A DNA stretch of 51,104 nt from Oscillospiraceae bacterium. GTDB lineage: Bacteria > Bacillota > Clostridia > Oscillospirales > Oscillospiraceae. How positions within the stretch are numbered: position 1 is the stretch's first letter; each line of letters starts with the position of its first letter. A model generated the notes under the pieces. That model had not been told where the DNA came from. It did no database searches and was given only the letters and a program-made list of their open reading frames with translations. The stretch is taken from NCBI GenBank assembly GCA_017427645.1, contig JAFRSI010000072.1:1-51104 (forward strand). The letters are read 5' to 3'. Shown piece after piece: positions 45,362-51,104 of the stretch. The position numbers and the translations under genes were made by a program.

Positions 45362-45390
45362 TTGCAAACCGCATGGCGGCTTGTTATAAT
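45362..45390 (+). promoter_or_regulatory. Promoter of the first cobalamin-controlled operon
   Basis: TTGCAA at 45362-45367, 17-nt spacer, TATAAT at 45385-45390. The transcript would begin near 45397, directly before the riboswitch. Confidence 0.88.
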
Positions 45391-45399
45391 GAGCATACA

Positions 45400-45600
45400 A
45401 GATTTTTCAGTGCCCCGCCGCAATTGCGGGGAAAGAGGGAATCAGGTGCGAATCCTGAGCGATCCGGTCACTGTGAGCGGGGAGCCCGGCAGCAGAACGC
45501 CATTGTGCCAGCGGGCATGAGAAGGCGCCGCCGGGCGGCGATCCGTCAGCCAGGAAACCTGCTGAAAATGAGTGGTTGAGACCTCCGAGGAAGGCAGATG
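45400..45600 (+). ncRNA. Cobalamin riboswitch 1
   Basis: The conserved core is clear: GGGAATCAGGTG and AATCCTGAGCGATCCGGTCA followed by CTGTGAGCGGGGAG, and the B12 box GCCAGGAAACCTGC near 45549-45562. It senses adenosylcobalamin or related corrinoids. The promoter lies just upstream and a terminator just downstream, so control is probably by transcription termination when B12 is abundant. The first gene controlled is the surface protein at 45710, followed by the importer. Confidence 0.95.
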
Positions 45601-45646
45601 CCGCAGATAGAGCGTGCCGCGCAGGACAGCGCGGTGCTTTTGACGC

Positions 45647-45675
45647 GCCCGCTTCCCCGAAAGCGGGCTTTTTTC
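45647..45675 (+). terminator. Expression-platform terminator of riboswitch 1
   Basis: GCCCGCTT pairs with AAGCGGGC around a 6-nt loop, followed by TTTTTTCT. A smaller CCGCGC/GCGCGG hairpin lies just upstream and may be part of the switch. Confidence 0.85.
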
Positions 45676-45709
45676 TGCCCGCCGCACTGTACAGAAAGGA
45701 ACGAACGCC

Positions 45710-46726
45710 ATGAAACACATCCGAAAACTTTTGACCGCGGCCCTGGCCGCTCTGGTGCTGCTGACCGCCGCCTCCCTCTCCGCCCCCCACGCCTGGGCGG
45801 AGAACTATCAGGACGGCGTCTACAGCGTCAACCTGTCCTTTACGGGCGGCAGCGGCAGGATCGTCTGGAACTCCCCCATCCAGATCAGTGTGGAGTATGG
45901 CGTGCCCTACGCCACCTTTGTGTTGAGCAGGTCCAACGGCAAAACGCCCTCCGTGGAGTGGATGGAGTACAATGGCACCCGATACAAGGCGGAGCGAAAC
46001 GATAACAACCACACGGTGACCTTCCGGAACGTGCCGCTGGCGGCCCTGGGTACTCTTAAGGTCAGCGCCAATACCACCGCCATGTCGGCGGAGCACGTGA
46101 TCGAGTACACTCTGTATATCGAGCCTTCGCAGATCCCCCTCGCGGCCGAACCGGAACCGGAGCCGGAACCCACTCCCGAGCCCGAACCCGATCCCGAGCC
46201 GACACCTGAACCGACCCCTGACCCCACGCCCGCGCCGACGCCCACACCGGAGCCGACTCCCGAGCCTGAACCTGTGTCGCCGGAGCCTGATCCAATTGAG
46301 AACACAGAACCGGACGGTCCCTCCGAAGCCGATCTGACCGCCTTTGCCGACGGCGTCGCCCAGGCGGAACAGGAAATCGCCGCCCTGGCAGAGATGTACG
46401 ACATGGACGCTGCCCGTGAGCTGGCGGAGAAAGCCAAAGCCGATCTGGCCGCGCTGACCTACGACCCGGAGAAGACGCTGGAGGAAAACCTGCAGATCCC
46501 CGCGCAGATCGCAGACGAGTTGAAGGAAGCCCTCTCCGCGCTGGACCAGCCGGACAGCCCCATTGAGCCCGACGATAACGGTGAAACCACCGGCGCCGAT
46601 ATCGCGCCGGCGCCGGAGACTCCGGAGCATAAGGGGCTCAGCGGCTGGGCCATCGCCGGCATTGCCGCTGGCGTGATCTTGGTATTTCTGCTCATCTGGA
46701 GCAAGCTGGCTTCCCGGAAGGAGTAA
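45710..46726 (+). CDS. Cobalamin-riboswitch-controlled surface protein with wall-spanning linker
   Basis: A 338-residue exported protein. The signal peptide (LLTAALAALVLLTAASLSA) is probably cleaved near AWA-EN. Residues about 31-143 form a beta-sandwich-like domain with a vague NEAT-like pattern (YQDGVYSVNLSF ... NHTVTFRNVPL). A Pro/Glu/Thr linker follows at about 146-204, with PEPEPTPEP units long enough to cross the cell wall. Then come a helical Ala/Glu-rich segment at 205-290 and a C-terminal membrane helix at about 314-331 ending in SRKE. No LPXTG signal is seen. Placement directly behind a cobalamin riboswitch and before BtuF/C/D genes suggests corrinoid capture. That ligand is inferred, not shown. 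Confidence 0.8.
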   Translation: MKHIRKLLTAALAALVLLTAASLSAPHAWAENYQDGVYSVNLSFTGGSGRIVWNSPIQISVEYGVPYATFVLSRSNGKTPSVEWMEYNGTRYKAERNDNNHTVTFRNVPLAALGTLKVSANTTAMSAEHVIEYTLYIEPSQIPLAAEPEPEPEPTPEPEPDPEPTPEPTPDPTPAPTPTPEPTPEPEPVSPEPDPIENTEPDGPSEADLTAFADGVAQAEQEIAALAEMYDMDAARELAEKAKADLAALTYDPEKTLEENLQIPAQIADELKEALSALDQPDSPIEPDDNGETTGADIAPAPETPEHKGLSGWAIAGIAAGVILVFLLIWSKLASRKE

Positions 46727-46740
46727 GGAGCGATAAGAGT

Positions 46741-47883
46741 ATGAAGCACTGGAAACGCACACTCTGCGCCGCGCTGGCGGCGCTGATGCTGCTGGGCGCC
46801 GCCGGCTGCGGCGGTGGGAACAAGGCCCCGGCAGGCGAAGCTCCCGTCATCGAGGGGCTCACCTACGAGAGCACTGAGCCCCTGGAATACGCCGATCAGT
46901 TTGCCATCTACCACTACCGGGACGGCTATTCCCTCATCGATATGGTCAACAGCGACCGGATGCTGGTGGTGCCGGAGGGCGCCGCCGTGCCGGAAAAGCT
47001 GGACCCTGACGTGGTGGTGGTGCAGCAGCCTCTGGACCGGATCTATCTGGCCGCCACCTCCGCCATGGCGCTCTTCGAGGCTATCGACGGTGTGGGCGCC
47101 ATCGACTACGTGGGGACCCGCGAATGGTATACGGCCGGCGCCGCCCAGGCCCTGGAGCGGGGTGATTTCGTCTACGCGGGCAAATACAACGCCCCGGATT
47201 ATGAGATGCTGCTGGGCGGCGGGTGCCGTCTGGCCGTGGAGTCCACCATGATCCTCCACAACCCGGAGGTGAAGGAAAAGCTCATCGAGCTGGGCATCCC
47301 CGCCATCGTGGAGCGCTCCAGCTATGAAAACCACCCCCTGGGCCGCACCGAGTGGATAAAGGTCTACGGGGAGCTGCTGGGCAAGGAGGCGGAGGCGCAG
47401 GCCATCTTTACCGAGCAGGCGGAAAAGGTCCGCGGTCTGGAATCCCTGGCCCCCACCGGCAAGACCGTTGCCTTCTTTTACGTCAGCTCCGGCGGCAGCG
47501 CCGTCACCTATAAGACGGACGGCTACGTGCCGGCCATGATCCGCATCGCCGGGGGCGAGTATATCTTCTCCGACCTGGGGCTGGATGACGACAGCAAGCT
47601 CAGCACCGTCAGCATGAGCATGGAGGAGTTCTACGCCGCCGCCAAGGAGGCGGACGTGATCATCTACAACTGCTCTATCACCAGCCAGCTCCACGATCTG
47701 CAGGAGTTTCTGGACCGGAGTCCCGTACTGGAGGACTTCAAGGCGGTGCGGGAGGGCAACGTCTGGTGCACCACCGAGAGCATGTTCCAGCAGACTGACA
47801 AAATGGGCACCATTATCCAGGAGATCAACGCCATCCTCACCGGCTCGGCGGAGGACCTGGAATACATCTTCCGCCTGCAGTAA
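46741..47883 (+). CDS. btuF: Corrinoid ABC transporter substrate-binding lipoprotein (BtuF-like)
   Basis: A 380-residue lipoprotein with lipobox LLGAAGC and a Gly-rich linker. The two-lobed class III binding-protein fold of BtuF/FhuD proteins follows, with a connecting helix near residue 180-215 (ENHPLGRTEWIKVYGELLG). It hands substrate to the permease encoded next. Ribosome binding site AAGGAG. The second gene after the cobalamin riboswitch, 14 bp after the surface protein gene. The B12 assignment rests on riboswitch control; sequence alone would not exclude a siderophore or haem. Confidence 0.88.
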   Translation: MKHWKRTLCAALAALMLLGAAGCGGGNKAPAGEAPVIEGLTYESTEPLEYADQFAIYHYRDGYSLIDMVNSDRMLVVPEGAAVPEKLDPDVVVVQQPLDRIYLAATSAMALFEAIDGVGAIDYVGTREWYTAGAAQALERGDFVYAGKYNAPDYEMLLGGGCRLAVESTMILHNPEVKEKLIELGIPAIVERSSYENHPLGRTEWIKVYGELLGKEAEAQAIFTEQAEKVRGLESLAPTGKTVAFFYVSSGGSAVTYKTDGYVPAMIRIAGGEYIFSDLGLDDDSKLSTVSMSMEEFYAAAKEADVIIYNCSITSQLHDLQEFLDRSPVLEDFKAVREGNVWCTTESMFQQTDKMGTIIQEINAILTGSAEDLEYIFRLQ

Positions 47884-47907
47884 GCAGGCAGCCGAAAGGA
47901 GACCCCT

Positions 47908-48948
47908 ATGGAGCAGCGTTCCGCCGACAATTCCATTCTCCGCCGCTCCCGGTACACCGCCGTGTTCCTGGGGCTGCTGATCGCCCTGGCGGCGCTGGTG
48001 GTGTGGAACATCAACACCGGCAGCGTCCACATCGGCGTGGGCGAGATCGCCCGCATCCTTTTCACCGGCAAGGGCGACGATACGGCGGTGGGGATCGTGT
48101 GGAAGCTGCGCCTGCCCCGGATCGCCGCCGCGGCGGTGCTGGGCGGCGGGCTGGCCCTGTCCGGCTTTCTGATGCAGACCTTCTTCGGCAATCCCATTGC
48201 CGGTCCCTTCGTGCTGGGCATCTCCTCCGGCTCCAAGCTGTTCGTCGCTCTGACCATGATCGTGGCCCTGCGGTTCGTGTCCTTCATCTCCTCGTGGATG
48301 ATGGTGGTGGCCGCCTTTGTGGGCGCCCTGATCGCCATGGGCTTTGTGCTGCTGGCCGCCAAGGCCATCCGGCAGATGTCCATGCTGCTGGTGGCCGGCA
48401 TCATGATCAGCTACATCTGCTCGGCCATCACCGAGTTTCTCATCGCCTTCGCCCGGGATTCCGACATCGTCAATCTGCACACCTGGGCCCAGGGCAGCTT
48501 TTCCGGCACCAAGTGGGGCGAGGTGCGCATCTTCACCTTTATCGTGCTGGGCTGCTTCCTGCTGGTGTTCTGCCTGTCCAAGCCCATCGGCGCTTTTCAG
48601 ATGGGCGAGGCCTACGCCCAGAGCATGGGCGTCAACGTACGCCGCTTCCGGGTGGTGCTGATCCTGCTGTCCAGTCTGATCGCCGGGTGCGTCACCGCCT
48701 ACGCCGGCCCCATCTCCTTCGTGGGCATCGCCGTGCCCCATCTGGTCAAGCTGCTGCTGAAAACCGCCAAGCCCATCGTGGTGATCCCCGCCTCCTTCCT
48801 GGGCGGAGCGGTGTTCTGCCTCTTCTGCGACTACGTGGCCCGGACCGCCTTTGCGCCGGTGGAGCTGTCCATCAGCACCGTCACCGCCCTGTTCGGGGCG
48901 CCGGTGGTCATCGTCATGCTGATCCGCCGCCACGGCGGACGGGCGTGA
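47908..48948 (+). CDS. btuC: Corrinoid ABC transporter permease (BtuC/FecCD family)
   Basis: A 346-residue FecCD-family permease with about ten hydrophobic helices. Typical segments are LRLPRIAAAAVLGGGLALSG near the N-terminus, NPIAGPFVLGISSGSKL, and GPISFVGIAVPHLVKLLL near the C-terminus, the loop that contacts the ATPase. It forms the B12 channel with the binding protein and the ATPase encoded on either side. AAAGGAG precedes the ATG. A long second frame across this gene is a shadow. Confidence 0.94.
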   Translation: MEQRSADNSILRRSRYTAVFLGLLIALAALVVWNINTGSVHIGVGEIARILFTGKGDDTAVGIVWKLRLPRIAAAAVLGGGLALSGFLMQTFFGNPIAGPFVLGISSGSKLFVALTMIVALRFVSFISSWMMVVAAFVGALIAMGFVLLAAKAIRQMSMLLVAGIMISYICSAITEFLIAFARDSDIVNLHTWAQGSFSGTKWGEVRIFTFIVLGCFLLVFCLSKPIGAFQMGEAYAQSMGVNVRRFRVVLILLSSLIAGCVTAYAGPISFVGIAVPHLVKLLLKTAKPIVVIPASFLGGAVFCLFCDYVARTAFAPVELSISTVTALFGAPVVIVMLIRRHGGRA

Positions 48949-48962
48949 AAGGAGGGGCGGAC

Positions 48963-50063
48963 ATGAGCGAATACTACTTCCGCACCGCGGACCTGTCGGT
49001 GGGCTATAACGGCAAGACGCTGATCCGGGATATCACCGTTTCCCTGCGGGCCGGGGAGATCATGACTCTGATCGGGCCCAACGGCTCCGGCAAGTCCACC
49101 ATCCTCAAAAGCATCACCCGCCACCTGGCCGCCATCCGGGGCGACAGCTTCATTGCCGACGCCTCCGTGGGCGCCATGAGCTACAAGGAGCTCTCCCGCA
49201 AGCTGGCGGTGGTGCTCACCGAGCGGATCAAGGGCGAGTTGCTGACCTGCTGGGACGTGGTGTCCACAGGCCGCTACCCCTACACCAATACCCTGGGTCT
49301 CCTCTCCCCCGCAGACCGGGAGAAGGTGGCCGCCGCCCTGGAATCCGTCCACGCCGCCGACCTGGCGGACCGGGATTTTACCGCCATCAGCGACGGCCAG
49401 CGCCAGCGGATCCTGCTGGCCCGGGCCATCTGCCAGGAGCCGGAGATCATCGTCCTGGATGAACCCACCTCCTTCCTGGATATCCGCCACAAGCTGGAGC
49501 TTCTGAGCATCCTGCGCTCCATGGCCAAGGAGAAGGGCATCACCGTCATCATGTCCCTCCACGAGATCGATCTGGCCCAGAAGATCTCCGACAAGATCCT
49601 CTGCGTCCGGGGCGAGACCATCGAGCATTTCGGCACGCCGGAGGAGATCTTCCGCCAGGAGATCATCGACAGTCTCTATGACATCGACGCCGGCAGCTAC
49701 GATATCACCTTCGGCTCCGTGGAGCTGCCCCGCCCGGCAGGGACGCCCCGCACCTTCGTTATCTCCGGCTGCGGCAGCGGTATCCCCGTGTTCCGCCGCC
49801 TCCAGAAGGAGGATCAGCCCTTTATCGCCGGGATCCTCTACACCAACGACGTGGATTTCCAGGTGGCCCGCCACCTGGCCGCGGAGGTGGTGAGCGAGGC
49901 GCCCTTCTCTCCCATCTCCGAGGAGACGTACCAACGGGCTCTGACCCTGATGAAAACGTGCGATACCGTGATCTGCGCCGGCGTCCCCATCGGGGAGAGC
50001 AACCGGCGCATCGCGGATCTGATAGAAGCCGCACGGTCCCTGGGACTGCTGCGGGAGGCATAA
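48963..50063 (+). CDS. btuD: Corrinoid ABC transporter ATPase with C-terminal extension (BtuD-like)
   Basis: Residues 1-250 are a FecE/BtuD-type ATPase: Walker A GPNGSGKST, signature ISDGQRQR (SDGQ in place of SGGQ), and Walker B IIVLDEPTSFLD with LHEIDLAQK after it. Residues about 262-366 form an additional domain (FVISGCGSGIPVFRRL ... ICAGVPIGESNRRIADLI) of Rossmann-like alternation, absent from classic 250-residue BtuD. Its function is unknown to me; a nucleotide or cofactor role is a guess. The ATG has AAGGAGGGG upstream. It ends the importer cluster. Confidence 0.92.
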   Translation: MSEYYFRTADLSVGYNGKTLIRDITVSLRAGEIMTLIGPNGSGKSTILKSITRHLAAIRGDSFIADASVGAMSYKELSRKLAVVLTERIKGELLTCWDVVSTGRYPYTNTLGLLSPADREKVAAALESVHAADLADRDFTAISDGQRQRILLARAICQEPEIIVLDEPTSFLDIRHKLELLSILRSMAKEKGITVIMSLHEIDLAQKISDKILCVRGETIEHFGTPEEIFRQEIIDSLYDIDAGSYDITFGSVELPRPAGTPRTFVISGCGSGIPVFRRLQKEDQPFIAGILYTNDVDFQVARHLAAEVVSEAPFSPISEETYQRALTLMKTCDTVICAGVPIGESNRRIADLIEAARSLGLLREA

Positions 50064-50109
50064 AAGCGGACCGCCCAGGGGCAGGGAGCGGAATATAAGG
50101 GTCCTGCCC

Positions 50110-50336
50110 ATACTGACGAGCTCTCCCGGTGCCGCAAGGGTGAAAGGGAATCAGGTGTAAATCCTGAGCGATCCGGTCACTGTCAGCGCTGAGCGCGGCG
50201 GCACTACGCCATTGTGCCGGCGGCACGAGAAGGCGCCGAGCGCGCAGCGAAGCGCAAGCCAGGAAACCTGCCGGGAGAGACCTGCGGCCCGCCGACTTCG
50301 GGCCGCCAGACCGTTGGGGCTGCCGACGACAGCCCC
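50110..50336 (+). ncRNA. Cobalamin riboswitch 2
   Basis: The same conserved core occurs as in riboswitch 1: AAAGGGAATCAGGTG, AATCCTGAGCGATCCGGTCA and CTGTCAGCG, and the B12 box GCCAGGAAACCTGC near 50258-50271. Two hairpins follow: GCGGCCC/GGGCCGC at about 50283-50306, and GGGGCTG/CAGCCCC ending at 50336 just before the GGAAGGAGG ribosome binding site at 50337-50345. No T-tract is seen, so control is probably at translation initiation, unlike riboswitch 1. Confidence 0.93.
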
Positions 50337-50349
50337 GGAAGGAGGAACT

Positions 50350-51104
50350 ATGAAACAACGCACCCACAAGCTTCTGGCACTGCTGCTGGTCCTGGTCATG
50401 GCCATCTCCGCTGTGGTGCCCGCCTTCGCCGCAGGCGTGGAGCCCATCCCCTTCGATGGCGATACCGTGCAGGTCATCAAAGACGACGGCTCCCCCATGG
50501 GCATGATGAAGCCCCAGGATGGCACCACCGCCGTCATCAACGGCGACAGCGTGGTCGTCCACTATATCCCCAACAAGCAGACCTACAACGGCCTCCACTG
50601 GGGCGCTGTTGACGACGATCCCCTGACCCGGGACGTGGCCATGGGTGACAACAACGCCTTTGACTTCACCCTGGACAAATCCGTCTGCGGCACCGCCGTC
50701 CCCGTGGTTCCCCTGAAGGATGACGGCACCCCCGCCAGCGCCCAGTACTACATGGCCATCCCCGCCGAGGACAAGCTGAGCGACGTGACCCCGGATCCCC
50801 AGCCCGATCCGGATCCCCAGCCCGGCACTGACCCCCAGCCCGCCGACGAGGATCGGATCGATCTGGAGATCATCAACACCACCGGCATGTTCAAGGGCCT
50901 GTACGCCTATGTGATGACGGAGAACGGCCGGTCCACCCTGGTGGTTGCCCTGAACGGCTCCAGCTATCACAATCTGATTCCGGGCACCTACGCCCAAGCC
51001 GTGGCCGCCGGTGAGGACCGCAGCAACTGGATCGTCGGCGCCCAGGATGCCGACGGCAAGTGGTACTTCTCCATCCCGCTGGCCGAGGGCCAGACCTATA
51101 TCCC
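50350..51104 (+). CDS. Secreted multi-domain protein under cobalamin control (partial, runs off the right edge)
   Basis: At least 251 residues are visible. The signal peptide is LLALLLVLVMAISAVVPAFA, cleaved near AFA-AG. Two similar beta-rich units follow: residues about 30-140 (MGMMKPQDGTTAVINGDSVV) and about 175 to the edge (TGMFKGLYAYVMTENGRSTL). They are joined by a Pro/Asp linker (DPQPDPDPQPG). The second unit shows the same order of elements (M-F-K, a strand, L-x-G-x-x-Y, then G-T-x-x-A). Together with the riboswitch this suggests a tandem ligand-binding surface protein related in role to the gene at 45710. Start ATG with GGAAGGAGG upstream. Confidence 0.85.
   Translation, partial: MKQRTHKLLALLLVLVMAISAVVPAFAAGVEPIPFDGDTVQVIKDDGSPMGMMKPQDGTTAVINGDSVVVHYIPNKQTYNGLHWGAVDDDPLTRDVAMGDNNAFDFTLDKSVCGTAVPVVPLKDDGTPASAQYYMAIPAEDKLSDVTPDPQPDPDPQPGTDPQPADEDRIDLEIINTTGMFKGLYAYVMTENGRSTLVVALNGSSYHNLIPGTYAQAVAAGEDRSNWIVGAQDADGKWYFSIPLAEGQTYI

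Noticed and set aside
46140..46320. Short tandem repeats as a possible CRISPR or minisatellite
   Set aside because: They encode the Pro/Glu/Thr linker of the surface protein in frame; units are codon-length variants without spacers. No CRISPR array is seen in the window.
46459..48933. 824-codon minus-strand frame opposite btuF and btuC
   Set aside because: Antisense shadow rich in His, Gln and Gly; the plus strand carries the real genes with lipobox and permease helices.
48003..48962. Upstream continuation of the btuD frame through btuC
   Set aside because: This is btuC read in another phase; the ABC domain starts cleanly at the ATG at 48963 with a strong ribosome binding site.

Overview
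The window looks like a chromosomal segment of a GC-rich member of the Clostridia, most likely a gut Oscillospiraceae/Ruminococcaceae-type bacterium. Grounds: a Gram-positive housekeeping set (AddAB, Mini-ribonuclease III, RqcH-type NFACT protein, HflX, SpoIIR implying endospore formation, lipoprotein-anchored ABC binding proteins), strong AAGGAGG ribosome binding sites, and near-consensus sigma-A promoters of TTGACA/TATAAT type before most operons. Genus assignment is inference. Nearly all genes up to about 39.4 kb, and several beyond, lie on the minus strand; the B12-related cluster at the right end is on the plus strand.

Layout. 1-0.9 kb: edge of a gene, stem-loops, and an AT-rich orphan gene bracketed by tRNA-Pro(CGG) and a 23-bp copy of that tRNA's 3' end, which looks like the scar of an integrated element. 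1.0-2.7 kb: a DUF11-repeat protein and a membrane-anchored XRE-type regulator. 2.8-5.8 kb: MurE-type ligase coupled to a FemA/B-like aminoacyltransferase (peptidoglycan precursor). 5.8-13.6 kb: five-gene oligopeptide ABC importer oppABCDF plus a small membrane protein, with two stem-loops between oppA and oppB. 13.6-15.9 kb: M3 oligoendopeptidase and a membrane protein. 16.2-21.2 kb: msrA with an uncharacterised partner, then hflX-yigZ-pepD-small membrane protein. 21.3-22.1 kb: a proline-rich protein built from 27-residue tandem repeats, and rpmE. 22.2-29.0 kb: addB-addA. 29.2-36.0 kb: the F-type ATP synthase operon. 36.1-41.98 kb: spoIIR, ispE, a DUF1015 gene, a small DUF378-type membrane gene, the NFACT gene and Mini-RNase III. 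42.1-45.3 kb: a ferredoxin-containing DUF362 protein, M42 aminopeptidase and MscS channel. 45.4-51.1 kb: two cobalamin riboswitches, a wall-spanning surface protein, BtuF/BtuC/BtuD-type B12 importer genes, and the start of another secreted protein.

The most striking feature is the ATP synthase operon. One uninterrupted 748-codon reading frame encodes a membrane-anchored b-type stalk helix, the C-terminal domain of subunit delta and an essentially complete subunit alpha. No separate delta gene exists in the operon. The neighbouring gamma gene has no ATG, GTG or TTG at its expected start: the aligned initiator codon is ACG. ispE is also unusual, being fused in frame to an N-terminal three-helix membrane domain, with a vestigial ribosome binding site at the fusion joint.

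The B12 region reads as one functional unit. A cobalamin riboswitch with a terminator controls a wall-spanning protein and an importer, and a second riboswitch controls another secreted multi-domain protein. This suggests surface capture of corrinoids followed by ABC import, analogous in layout to haem capture by NEAT proteins; the ligand is inferred from the regulation only.
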